Assembly: GCF_028877475.1 (NCBI RefSeq)
Contig: NZ_CP113527.1
Coordinates: 2,659,501-2,723,500 of the forward strand
Origin: Lysinibacillus irui
GTDB taxonomy: Bacteria > Bacillota > Bacilli > Bacillales_A > Planococcaceae
DNA length: 64,000 nt
Direction of reading: 5' to 3'
Shown: piece after piece, positions 1 to 7,291 of the stretch
Numbering within the stretch: the first letter of the stretch is position 1
Layout of the letters: each line of letters begins with the position of its first letter
Translations under genes and position numbers: made by a program
The notes under the pieces: generated by a model
The model's input: the letters and a program-made list of their open reading frames with translations, nothing else
Database searches by the model: none
Told to the model about the DNA's origin: nothing

Positions 1-201
1 ACCGATTAGAAAAGCTGTAATCGGGATAAGAATGCCATTTGTTAATAAATACACAGTTGTGAGCCATTGTGCTAAATTGGCATCTATCTTGAAATCTTCC
101 ATTATTGGTGGCATAGCAATAAGTAATAATGTCTGATTGAGAATAGACACAAATGCAGCAGCTAGTAAAATAGCTACTATTAAATTTCTTTTTCTATTCA
201 T
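1..201 (-). CDS. MFS drug-efflux transporter, N-terminal part (cut by window edge)
   Basis: The visible 67 N-terminal residues run from ATG at 201 and continue past the window start. They begin MNRKRNLIVAILLAA, hold a first membrane segment at about residues 7-27, then the MPPIMEDF and AQWLTTVYLL stretches typical of the DHA2 (EmrB/QacA, 14-helix) branch of the major facilitator superfamily. Such proteins export drugs or other toxic compounds with proton exchange at the cytoplasmic membrane. A GGGGG ribosome binding site precedes the ATG. The gene lies directly downstream of a TetR-family gene on the same strand, and a copy of the same operator found before tetR sits at 223-240, so TetR repression is likely. 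The substrate cannot be told. Confidence 0.85.
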   Translation of the reverse strand, partial: MNRKRNLIVAILLAAAFVSILNQTLLLIAMPPIMEDFKIDANLAQWLTTVYLLTNGILIPITAFLIG

Positions 202-222
202 ATAAACCCCCTCTTCTATGTA

Positions 223-240
223 TGTTAGTACTAACTAACA
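223..240. promoter_or_regulatory. TetR-type operator before the MFS gene
   Basis: TGTTAGTACTAACTAACA is an inverted repeat of TGTTAGT and ACTAACA around a 4-base centre. The same 7-base arms and 4-base spacing recur at 879-896 ahead of tetR. Two copies, one before each gene of a regulator/efflux pair, strongly suggest binding sites of the TetR protein. Seen directly; binding is inferred. Confidence 0.8.
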
Positions 241-281
241 TTTTGTTTTAAAAAAATATAGTAAAGTTGTGTGAGTGAAAG

Positions 282-863
282 TTATACAATAACTCCACTC
301 ACAAAATTAGTTATTAAATTATGAACAAAAGTATCCCTTTGATCTTTTAAGAAATGATAATCCCATAATGCATTTGATACAAAAAATCCAAAAAGGCTTG
401 TTAAAAAAACAATAGCCTGTCCTTTTGTATCTATTTCCTTCATCCTTCCTTGTTCGATTTGAGATTGGAAATAAGCAGCTAATAATTGGAGCAATTGCTT
501 CGTTTGGTTATCCGAAATGGTATCCATTAATCCAGGTAGCAAACTTCTATCTTGGGTTGTAATAAGAAAAATAGGTTTATTTTTCTCCATAAAAGCTAGA
601 TATGTATTGGCAATCTGCTGTAAGTCATTAGCAAGGTCCCCTGATAACTCTTGCGCAAATAAATGCTCAAAGTATGGGATATAAGAATGATGATGTAGCA
701 CTGCTTGTAGGATACCCAATTTTGTTTCATAATGACGGAAAACAGTCATTTCGCTAACACCAGCAGTTGAGGCAATATCTTTCACCGACACATTCGAGTA
801 GCCCCTTTCCGTCATTAAGGTTGTGGCAGCAGCAAGAATTTTATCTTTTGTATCTTTTTTCAT
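282..863 (-). CDS. TetR/AcrR family transcriptional regulator
   Basis: A 193-residue protein of normal TetR length. Residues about 8-55 form the N-terminal helix-turn-helix (ILAAATTLMTERGYSNVSVK, then AGVSEMTVFRHYETK), followed by a helical ligand-binding region. Family members repress efflux genes and release DNA when they bind a drug or metabolite. The gene has its own promoter (-35 at 922-927, -10 at 899-904) with an operator at 879-896 overlapping the start of the transcript, so it is probably self-repressed. A second operator lies before the downstream MFS gene. The inducer is unknown. Confidence 0.9.
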   Translation of the reverse strand: MKKDTKDKILAAATTLMTERGYSNVSVKDIASTAGVSEMTVFRHYETKLGILQAVLHHHSYIPYFEHLFAQELSGDLANDLQQIANTYLAFMEKNKPIFLITTQDRSLLPGLMDTISDNQTKQLLQLLAAYFQSQIEQGRMKEIDTKGQAIVFLTSLFGFFVSNALWDYHFLKDQRDTFVHNLITNFVSGVIV

Positions 864-878
864 TCTAACTCCCCCAAA

Positions 879-896
879 TGTTAGTTGTAACTAACA
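879..896. promoter_or_regulatory. TetR-type operator before tetR
   Basis: TGTTAGTTGTAACTAACA is an inverted repeat with arms TGTTAGT and ACTAACA and spacer TGTA. It lies two bases downstream of the tetR -10 box and shares both arms with the site at 223-240; only the 4-base centre differs. Bound repressor would block open-complex formation. Confidence 0.8.
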
Positions 897-898
897 AA

Positions 899-927
899 AA
901 TATAGTCGATTGAGCACAACTTGTCAA
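899..927 (-). promoter_or_regulatory. Sigma-A promoter of tetR
   Basis: On the minus strand TTGACA (922-927) and TATATT (899-904) are separated by 17 bases, a near-consensus vegetative promoter. It points to tetR at 863 and is followed at once by the operator at 879-896. Confidence 0.75.
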
Positions 928-965
928 AAAAAGTGTTACCCTAGAAAAAAATCTAGTGATAACAC
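926..965 (-). terminator. Intrinsic terminator after the small membrane protein gene
   Basis: Arms GTGTTA..CTAGA (933-945) and TCTAG..TAACAC (952-965) pair around an A-rich loop. On the minus strand the hairpin is followed by a run of seven T. It ends the 975-1205 gene before the tetR promoter. Confidence 0.75.
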
Positions 966-974
966 GTAATACAC

Positions 975-1205
975 TTACATATGTCCCGCTCGAATTTTCT
1001 TGACGATACTGAAAGTCGTGTATGTCGCAGCTGGTGCTAGTACAACAATAAAAATAATCCAAACGGTTAGGTTGTTCGTCGCTTTTAATGTTTCATAATT
1101 GGTCATGACAAAAATAATTAAACCGAATAGTAATAAATAGCTCAGCACATTTGGAAAAATAACGATTAATCGTAATAGTGCTGGTGGCATCTTTTGTTGA
1201 TTCAT
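975..1205 (-). CDS. Small two-helix membrane protein, function unknown
   Basis: A 76-residue protein beginning MNQQKMPPALLRL. Two hydrophobic stretches (about residues 10-32 and 43-65) separated by a short polar loop (NYETLKATNN), with a basic tail KKIRAGHM, indicate a small integral membrane protein. The start was placed at the ATG at 1205 because AAAGGGGTG lies at good spacing before it; an in-frame ATG seven codons upstream has no comparable site and is itself close to that signal. It stands alone with its own terminator at 926-965. I do not recognise a named family. Confidence 0.65.
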   Translation of the reverse strand: MNQQKMPPALLRLIVIFPNVLSYLLLFGLIIFVMTNYETLKATNNLTVWIIFIVVLAPAATYTTFSIVKKIRAGHM

Positions 1206-1381
1206 TTCACCACACCCCTTTTTCAATTATACGTGAAACAAGCTATTTATCCTACTATATTTTTCCTATATAGGTATCTGCTGATAGTTGGAGGTTTTCT
1301 AGTGTCGTATGTAACTGATCGATAAAGTCAGTCATGCTGTTCTTTAGCTTTTTGGGCTAAGAATCTTTATCTTCTTCACAA

Positions 1382-1413
1382 AAAAACATCTATTAGCAGC
1401 AATAGATGTTTTT
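1382..1413. terminator. Terminator hairpin after rnz
   Basis: AAAAACATCTATT and AATAGATGTTTTT form a perfect 13-bp stem around AGCAGC. A/T runs at both edges let it work in either direction; it lies just beyond the end of the ribonuclease Z gene. Confidence 0.85.
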
Positions 1414-1419
1414 TAGACA

Positions 1420-2361
1420 TTAAATTAATTGATTGTTTTGCCATGTAAAGACGGCTTGGTCAGCAGTCAGGAGCGTTTGAGGGAAAATTTCCTGTGCTTC
1501 TGCCAAAAATTGAGGTAAATCATGTGGAAGAAAACGAGCACTTAAATGATTTAATAGTAAATACTGCGCACCCGCTTGCTGTGCGACTTTTGCCGCCTCC
1601 ACATTTGTAGCGTGGCCATAGCTGGCAGCTAAATCCGTTGTTGTGCCGTCAAATGTGGCTTCATGCACCAGGATATCAGCACCCATCGACAACTGTATGG
1701 CCTCTTCACAATATTTCGTATCACCTAAAATCGTCAGGGTGAAGCCTTTTTTTGCAGGTGCCACAACGTCCTTCGCTTGAATCACTTTGCCGTTTTCAAG
1801 CACAATATCTTGGCCATTTTTCAATTGTCCAAGCAACGGTCCTTTAGGCACACCGAGTGCTTGTGCTTTGTCGATTAATAACTCGCCCGGTAAATCCTTT
1901 TGTTCAATACGGTAGCCGTAGCATGGAACAACATGACGAAGTTCTCTTGCACGAATTGTAAAGTGTGCATCCTCATAAATAAGCCCTTCCTGCACTTCTA
2001 CAAAGCGAAGTGGATACGTTAAATGAGTTTTGGATAAGGCCAATGTTTGTTCAATCCATTGCTGTAACCCTGCTGGTCCGAAAATCGTAAGGGGTTCATC
2101 TCCTCCTTGAAAGGATCGAGAGCTTAAAAAACCAGGTAATCCTAAAATATGATCCCCATGTAAATGTGTAATGAAAATTTTTGTTACTTTCCGAGGCTTT
2201 AATGACGTGTGTAAGATTTGATGCTGTGTTGCCTCCCCACAGTCAAATAACCACATTTCGCTCACTTCATCTAACAGTTTTACCATCAATGCACTCGTAT
2301 TTCGTTCTTTTGAAGGCATGCCTGCGCCTGTCCCTAAAAAATGTAGCTGCACATATGCCAC
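1420..2361 (-). CDS. rnz: Ribonuclease Z (tRNA 3' endonuclease)
   Basis: A 313-residue protein, the usual length of the short bacterial tRNase Z. It is a metallo-beta-lactamase fold enzyme that removes the 3' trailer from tRNA precursors lacking an encoded CCA. The zinc motif THLHGDH is at about residues 65-71, the N-terminal LHFLGTGAGMPSKERNTSA stretch is typical, and later metal and phosphodiesterase residues are present in ILGDTKYCEEA, HEATFD and LLNHLSARF. An AGGTGGC site precedes the ATG. It is transcribed alone between terminators at 1382-1413 and 2412-2444. There is no sign of damage. Confidence 0.97.
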   Translation of the reverse strand: MAYVQLHFLGTGAGMPSKERNTSALMVKLLDEVSEMWLFDCGEATQHQILHTSLKPRKVTKIFITHLHGDHILGLPGFLSSRSFQGGDEPLTIFGPAGLQQWIEQTLALSKTHLTYPLRFVEVQEGLIYEDAHFTIRARELRHVVPCYGYRIEQKDLPGELLIDKAQALGVPKGPLLGQLKNGQDIVLENGKVIQAKDVVAPAKKGFTLTILGDTKYCEEAIQLSMGADILVHEATFDGTTTDLAASYGHATNVEAAKVAQQAGAQYLLLNHLSARFLPHDLPQFLAEAQEIFPQTLLTADQAVFTWQNNQLI

Positions 2362-2411
2362 CTCACTTCTTTTTTTATCATTTTATTGTACCTTATCATT
2401 CCCCATAAGAA

Positions 2412-2444
2412 AAACCTTTGGTGAATGGCCTTCTCCAAAGGTTT
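2412..2444 (-). terminator. Terminator of the cobalamin operon
   Basis: AAACCTTTGG and CCAAAGGTTT pair over 10 bp around a 13-base loop; on the minus strand the stem runs into TTTTTC. It follows the last gene of the long minus-strand operon, which ends at 2450. Confidence 0.8.
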
Positions 2445-2449
2445 CTCGT

Positions 2450-3286
2450 TTATTTTGGTTGCCATGAAACAAGTGCTGCATGAAAATCATGACGATAATA
2501 ATATCGCCCATCCTTTTCTTCAATAAAAGGGAGGAGAGATTCCTCCACATGTGCTCGCTGGAAGTTCGTCGTTAGTATTTTTTTACTTTGCGTTGTTATA
2601 AGCTGTTCATAGCTTTCATATTCATAGACACGTTCCAGCGGGATAATTTGACAATCCGCATAGATATCCATTTCATACAGTAAATTCAAAAATTCTATAT
2701 AATCTCTGCGCGGGAATTTGATCTCATAGCCATACTTTTCATATAATCGCTCGTAGTGTGGCTGTATAGGCCCTGTTGTCATCCCAATGATGGCACGCTT
2801 TTTTGCTAGTCGATTCATATGGTGTAAGGCAGATTTAATCTCATACATGCGGTAAAAGCAATTCACACCCAAGACGATATCATGCTGTTCCATTTCATCA
2901 TTCTCTAGACTTTCCCATTTAGCATGAACATATGAAACGTGCTCCTGATGAGCCATGCATTGTTGTAAGTATTGTAAAATGCTTTCTGAGCTATCCACAC
3001 ATGTTAGCTTGTTTACTATCTCGGCTAATGGCAATGTATAATTACCCCAGCCTGGGCCAATTTCTAACACAGAATGCTGTGGTTCAATGCTTTTCTGAAG
3101 CTCCTGAAAAATACGTGCAGCATAAGGATCTGTTTGCCCCTTTTTTTTACGTGCAACAGACTGCGCCCAAAATTGCTCCTCTAGCTGATCATTCACCATA
3201 CGCTCAGGCATATTACCATGCCAGTCCTTCATGCCTTCTTGCCATAAAGCCTCATAATTAATGGCTAACGGTCCTTTTCTCGTCAT
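2450..3286 (-). CDS. Class I SAM-dependent methyltransferase, last gene of the cobalamin operon
   Basis: A 278-residue protein with a Rossmann methyltransferase core at about residues 60-190. SAM-binding motif I is VLEIGPGWGNYTLPLA, followed by the acidic LTCVDSS strand and the IVLGVNCFYRMYEI strand. Its start overlaps the end of cbiP by 4 bases (ATGA type), so the two are translationally coupled, and a terminator follows at 2412-2444. The substrate is not evident. It does not resemble the tetrapyrrole methylases of the corrin pathway, which have a different fold. Its position suggests a corrinoid-related role, but this is inference only. Confidence 0.8.
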   Translation of the reverse strand: MTRKGPLAINYEALWQEGMKDWHGNMPERMVNDQLEEQFWAQSVARKKKGQTDPYAARIFQELQKSIEPQHSVLEIGPGWGNYTLPLAEIVNKLTCVDSSESILQYLQQCMAHQEHVSYVHAKWESLENDEMEQHDIVLGVNCFYRMYEIKSALHHMNRLAKKRAIIGMTTGPIQPHYERLYEKYGYEIKFPRRDYIEFLNLLYEMDIYADCQIIPLERVYEYESYEQLITTQSKKILTTNFQRAHVEESLLPFIEEKDGRYYYRHDFHAALVSWQPK

Positions 3287-4782
3287 ACAGATACCTCTAA
3301 TGCTAAAATTTCATAAATCTTTTTCATATCAAGATTGGCTCGAACATGCTCGGCTAACATATTATAGGCATCTTCTCTTCGTTCGGCGTCACTTTTTACA
3401 TCACTTGGTAAAGCTGCTAACCCTTTTTTTGCTCGTATTTCATTAACTAGCTGACGAGTGAATGTACGATTATGAAACAGGCCGTGGAAATACGTTCCTA
3501 TCACTTGTTCATCACGACTAACCGCACCATCTTCTCTGCCATCCTCTAGCTGTAAGAACGGCGATACTTCATCACGTAAAATTTTCGTGCGTCCTAGATG
3601 AATTTCATAGCCTGTCAATGTGTCCTGTCCTCTTGTTCCTGTCATTTGTACCGTTTTTTTATTGCCTACAAAAATCGTTTCCATTGGCAATAAACCAAGA
3701 CCATGAGCAGATTCACCATTTCCCTCTACCGCCTCAGGGTCTAGCAATGTTTCACCAAGCATTTGAAATCCACCGCAAATGCCGATTATTTTTGTTCCGC
3801 GCTCACGTAAATGATGGATGGCTTGATCGAAGCCTTGCTCTTTTAACCAAGCTAAATCATCCATAGTACTTTTTGTACCAGGCAGTATAAGCAAATCTGG
3901 TGTGCCAAGCTCGTTAACATGTCCAATTAAGCGTACACCTACTTCTGGCTCATCAAAAAATGGATCAATATCGGTGAAATTTGAAATACGTGGCAAACGA
4001 ATCATCGCAACATCTACGGCAAACTCGCCACGTTTTGGCTTTTTAAAGCGCAGTGATGATAAAGCAAGGGAATCCTCTGCTTCAATATTGACATCTACAT
4101 AAGGGATAACACCAAGAACCGGGATGCCTGTTTCACGCTCCACCCATGCTAAACCATCATCTAATAATTCACGCATGCCTCTAAATTTATTGATAACTAG
4201 TCCCTTGACACGTGCACGTTCATCATCATCTAACAATGCTAATGTACCAACAATCGAGGCAAAGACCCCACCACGATCAATATCAGCAACAAGCACTACT
4301 GCTGCATCTGCTAAATGCGCCATACGCATATTGGCAATATCGCGATCCTTTAAGTTAATCTCTGCTGGGCTACCTGCCCCCTCTAGCACAATAACATCAT
4401 ATGTATTTTGGAGTGTGCGTACTGATTTTTCAACGATCGGCATCGCTTCCTGAACAAAATTATTGCGGTAGCTTTTGGCATCCATATTTAAAAAATGCTT
4501 GCCATGGACAATGACCTCTGACATCATATCTTGCTTCGGTTTCAGCAGGATGGGATTCATATCAGTCGTCGCCACAACACGTGCTGCCTCGGCCTGTACC
4601 CCTTGTGCACGGCCGATTTCTCCACCATCAGCTGTTACAAATGAATTTAGGGCCATATTTTGTGATTTAAACGGCACTACATGAAATCCATCATCCGAAA
4701 ATATACGACACAATGCCGTACATATCATACTTTTTCCAACATCGGAAGCGGTTCCTTGAATCATGATCGATTTTGCTGGCAT
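3283..4782 (-). CDS. cbiP: Cobyric acid synthase (glutamine-hydrolysing)
   Basis: A protein of 499 residues (normal length about 490-510) that amidates four peripheral carboxylates of adenosylcobyrinate a,c-diamide using ATP and glutamine. The N-terminal dethiobiotin-synthetase-like domain carries the P-loop QGTASDVGKS. The C-terminal class I amidotransferase domain carries the nucleophile in GICGGFQMLGE and the histidine in TYFHGLFHN. I placed the start at the ATG at 4782, nine bases after GGAGG; the GTG at 4788 is only three bases from that site. The upstream gap to cobO is filled by a 0.54 kb tandem repeat. CobQ is the equivalent name. Confidence 0.97.
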   Translation of the reverse strand: MPAKSIMIQGTASDVGKSMICTALCRIFSDDGFHVVPFKSQNMALNSFVTADGGEIGRAQGVQAEAARVVATTDMNPILLKPKQDMMSEVIVHGKHFLNMDAKSYRNNFVQEAMPIVEKSVRTLQNTYDVIVLEGAGSPAEINLKDRDIANMRMAHLADAAVVLVADIDRGGVFASIVGTLALLDDDERARVKGLVINKFRGMRELLDDGLAWVERETGIPVLGVIPYVDVNIEAEDSLALSSLRFKKPKRGEFAVDVAMIRLPRISNFTDIDPFFDEPEVGVRLIGHVNELGTPDLLILPGTKSTMDDLAWLKEQGFDQAIHHLRERGTKIIGICGGFQMLGETLLDPEAVEGNGESAHGLGLLPMETIFVGNKKTVQMTGTRGQDTLTGYEIHLGRTKILRDEVSPFLQLEDGREDGAVSRDEQVIGTYFHGLFHNRTFTRQLVNEIRAKKGLAALPSDVKSDAERREDAYNMLAEHVRANLDMKKIYEILALEVSV

Positions 4783-4832
4783 AGTCACTTTCCTCCGTAA
4801 TTATTGGTGTAACGCGGTTTATGCTCTGGCCC

Positions 4833-5370
4833 CGCGGGTATTCACCTTGCTTCGTGGGTATTCACCTTCACTTCGCGGGTATTCACCTTCGTTCCGCGGG
4901 TATTCACCTTCACTTCGCGGGTATTCACCTTGCTTCGCGGGTATTCACCTTCACTCCGCGGGTATTCACCTTCACTCCGCGGGTATTCACCTTCGTTCCG
5001 CGGGTATTCTCCTTCACTTCGCGGGTATTCACCTTCACTTCGCGGGTATTCACCTTCACTTCGCGGGTATTCACCTTGCTTCGCGGGTATTCACCCTCAC
5101 TCCGCGGGTATTCTCCTTCACTCCGCGGGTATTCACCTTGCTTCGCGGGTATTCACCTTCACTCTGCGGGTATTCACCTTCACTCCGCGAGTATTCACCT
5201 TGCTTCGCGGGTATTCACCCTCACTCCGCGGGTATTTACCTTACTCCGCGGGTATTCACCTTCACTTCGCGGGTATTCACCTTCGTTCCGCGGGTATTCA
5301 CCCTCACTCCGCGGGTATTTACCTTGCTTCGCGGGTATTCACCTTCGCTCCCAGGTATTACCCTTCATCC
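4833..5370. repeat. Tandem array of about 26 units of 20/21 bp within the cobalamin operon
   Basis: Head-to-tail copies of CGCGGGTATTCACCTTCACTT (21 bp as cut here into CGCGGGTATT and CACCTTCACTT) fill almost the whole gap between cobO and cbiP. I count 25 clear units and a decayed last one at 5351-5370. Tails vary among TTCACTT, TTCACTC, TTCGTTC, CCTCACTC and a 20-bp type ending TTGCTT. The 20-bp units are at 4833, 4916, 5062, 5124, 5186, 5227 and 5310. On the plus strand all three frames stay open, which creates spurious reading frames; on the minus (transcribed) strand a 21-bp unit reads VNTREVK in one frame, but the 20-bp units shift the frame into TGA. The array is therefore best treated as non-coding DNA transcribed in the operon leader of cbiP. 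Function unknown. Confidence 0.95.
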
Positions 5371-5379
5371 AACGGATTG

Positions 5380-5916
5380 TTAAAATTCTAGTCCTTTTAC
5401 TGCTGGAATACCTTCATCATAATAGTGCTTTGTTGCATCGATGGTCGATACTAAATCAGCCATTGCTAGTAACGCAGGATGTGCGCTTCTTCCTGTGATG
5501 ACAAGGTGCATGGTAGATGGGCGTTGCTGGATAGCCTCGATGACTTCTGCTAATGGTAGGACATCATCGATTGGAAACTTGCTAATCGCGAGTGCATTGT
5601 TTAATTCATCTAGTACCAATAAATCGATGCTCTCATCTTGCAGAGCTGCCTTCGTTTTTATCCATGCCTTTGCTAAGGCAGTACGATGCTCCTCAGGTGT
5701 TTTTGTCCACGTAAAGCCAATACCCATCTGCTCCATCTCTACGCCAAGTTTACGAAGGGCAATTTGCTCTCCGTAAGTACGTTCGGGGGATTTGATGAAC
5801 TGTAAATAGCGCACAGTTAAGCCTCGGCCAACCGCGCGTAATGTTACACCAAGTGATGCTGTCGTTTTACCTTTTCCTTCGCCTGTATATACTAAAAACA
5901 AGCCTTTTCTTGCCAT
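5380..5916 (-). CDS. cobO: Corrinoid (cobyrinate diamide) adenosyltransferase, CobO/BtuR type
   Basis: A 178-residue protein starting MARKGLFLVYTGEGKGKTT. This ATP:corrinoid adenosyltransferase attaches the 5'-deoxyadenosyl group to cobalt(I) corrinoids. The P-loop GEGKGKTT near residues 12-19 and the VRYLQFIKSP and LLVLDELNNAL stretches are diagnostic of the CobO/CobA/BtuR family. The start was chosen at 5916 because AAGGAGG stands eight bases before it; the longer frame starting at 5955 overlaps the upstream gene and lacks such a site. It follows the cbiY-like gene by 13 bases, matching the B. megaterium cbiY-btuR order. The tandem array begins 10 bases after its stop codon. Confidence 0.95.
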   Translation of the reverse strand: MARKGLFLVYTGEGKGKTTASLGVTLRAVGRGLTVRYLQFIKSPERTYGEQIALRKLGVEMEQMGIGFTWTKTPEEHRTALAKAWIKTKAALQDESIDLLVLDELNNALAISKFPIDDVLPLAEVIEAIQQRPSTMHLVITGRSAHPALLAMADLVSTIDATKHYYDEGIPAVKGLEF

Positions 5917-5929
5917 GCTGTTAGCCTCC

Positions 5930-6490
5930 TTAGAGCCAAGTTGTCTTTTCTTCAAATGGCGTGCGCTTCTTGTCGTTCAGTTCTTGCTCTTGTGGGTACC
6001 CAATAAATATTGTTCCGACTACTTTTTGACTAGCACTTGCTCCAATAAATGCGTGCATACGTGGATCATGAACAAGTCCGACACCACGTGTACGCCAGAC
6101 AAAACCAAGTCCAAGCTCTTCAGCTGTCAGCCACATGGACATAATGGCACTACATACGGCAAAGACATTGTCTTGCGTTGCATCGGCATCACCTTCTACC
6201 ACATCTGCTGTTACGACAATCGCTACAGGCGTTGTTTGGACAACCTTTAAAGAGCTTTCTACTAAATTCGGCTTTGTTGGGAAACGCTCTTGTAAATAAG
6301 CACTCGCCATTGCCTCATAGCGCTTCATGGCTTCATCTTGGATGACATAAAAATGCCAAGGCTCACGCATACGGTCATTTGGCGCATAAGTTGCTGCCTG
6401 TAAAATTTGTTCAATTTTTTCCTTTTCTACTGGCTGCGTTGTGTAATTTCGAATTGCTCGTCGCTTTTTTAATGCTTCGATGACTGTCAT
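5930..6490 (-). CDS. cbiY: Nitroreductase-family protein, CbiY-like
   Basis: A 186-residue flavoprotein of the nitroreductase family. The N-terminal VIEALKKRRAIRNYTTQPV stretch binds FMN phosphate, and WHFYVIQDE, the TQDNVFAVCSAIMSMWLTAEELGLG helix and the VGTIFIGYP strand are typical. Its place between the SUMT gene and the adenosyltransferase gene matches the gene called cbiY in the B. megaterium cobI operon, as I recall that operon. A role in reducing cobalt or a flavin for corrinoid reduction is often proposed for such neighbours but cannot be read from the sequence. It is shorter than BluB, and I do not call it a dimethylbenzimidazole synthase. GGAGGAAG precedes the ATG. Confidence 0.8.
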   Translation of the reverse strand: MTVIEALKKRRAIRNYTTQPVEKEKIEQILQAATYAPNDRMREPWHFYVIQDEAMKRYEAMASAYLQERFPTKPNLVESSLKVVQTTPVAIVVTADVVEGDADATQDNVFAVCSAIMSMWLTAEELGLGFVWRTRGVGLVHDPRMHAFIGASASQKVVGTIFIGYPQEQELNDKKRTPFEEKTTWL

Positions 6491-6523
6491 ATTACTTCCT
6501 CCTATTGCGCTTCAACTAAATGA

Positions 6524-7291
6524 TTATGAAAAGGCAAGTCCCTGCTCTTCAAACCATTGAATTTTTTCTCGTACATTGACTACATCGCCAACTACAATCA
6601 TAGAAGGATTATGATACCCTTCACGTTCAATAATGCCTGCAATCTCATCAAGTTGCCCTGTAATCGTTCGTTGTTGAGCAGTTGTGCCCCATTCAATGAC
6701 TGCAACAGGCGTTGTTGCCTTACGTCCATTCTCGATTAATTTTCGAGCAATATAGGCAATATTGCCAACGCTCATATAAAAAGCAACGGTATCAATGCCA
6801 ATTGCTAGTGCAGGCCAATTTAAGAAATCTTGCCCTTTTTCTTCACGACCATGGCCAGTCACAAGAGCAAAGCTTGTCGCAAAATCTCTATGTGTCACAG
6901 GAATCCCTGCATAAGCAGGAGCCGCAATTCCTGCTGTAATACCCGGAACGATTTCATACGAAATACCATGATTTTTTAGTATTTCTGCTTCTTCGGCACC
7001 TCGACCAAAGACAAAGGGATCGCCCCCTTTAAGGCGTGTGACAACCTTTCCTTGTTGTGCTTTTTCAACAAGTAATGCATTAATTTCATCTTGGATGAGA
7101 TGATGCTTCCCTGGAAGTTTGCCGCAATAAACGAGCTCGGCATCCTTTTTTGCAAAATCAAGCAATGTAGGATTCACAAGACGGTCATAAGCGATGACAT
7201 CTGCCTTTTGAATACATTCCAGGCCATACACAGTAATGAGCTTCGGATCTCCAGGGCCTGCTCCAACGATATATACGATTCCATCCTTCAT
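6524..7291 (-). CDS. cobA: Uroporphyrinogen-III C-methyltransferase (SUMT)
   Basis: A 255-residue tetrapyrrole methylase that methylates uroporphyrinogen III at C2 and C7 with SAM, giving precorrin-2, the entry to cobalamin and siroheme. Visible marks are VYIVGAGPGDPKLIT at the N-terminus, YDRLVNPTLL, the VTRLKGGDPFVFGRG loop and VPGITAGIAAPAYAGIPVTHR, all diagnostic of single-domain SUMT. The start overlaps the end of the precorrin-2 dehydrogenase gene by 4 bases, so the two enzymes that together make sirohydrochlorin are coupled. It corresponds to cysG-A in the B. megaterium operon. Confidence 0.97.
   Translation of the reverse strand: MKDGIVYIVGAGPGDPKLITVYGLECIQKADVIAYDRLVNPTLLDFAKKDAELVYCGKLPGKHHLIQDEINALLVEKAQQGKVVTRLKGGDPFVFGRGAEEAEILKNHGISYEIVPGITAGIAAPAYAGIPVTHRDFATSFALVTGHGREEKGQDFLNWPALAIGIDTVAFYMSVGNIAYIARKLIENGRKATTPVAVIEWGTTAQQRTITGQLDEIAGIIEREGYHNPSMIVVGDVVNVREKIQWFEEQGLAFS

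Noticed and set aside
865..1062. Minus-strand frame of 65 codons overlapping the small membrane gene
   Set aside because: It crosses the terminator and the tetR promoter and is in another frame of the better supported gene.
4833..5370. CRISPR array
   Set aside because: There are no unique spacers: units follow each other directly and there are no cas genes nearby.
4763..5498. Three long plus-strand reading frames through the tandem array
   Set aside because: The repeat has no stop codon in any plus-strand frame, so length alone means nothing. All three frames overlap each other, the residues are repetitive (RGYSPSL types), and the operon is read from the other strand.
5930..6490. BluB (dimethylbenzimidazole synthase)
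   Set aside because: The protein is a general nitroreductase-family member of 186 residues. Its position fits cbiY of the megaterium-type operon, and I see no BluB-specific feature.
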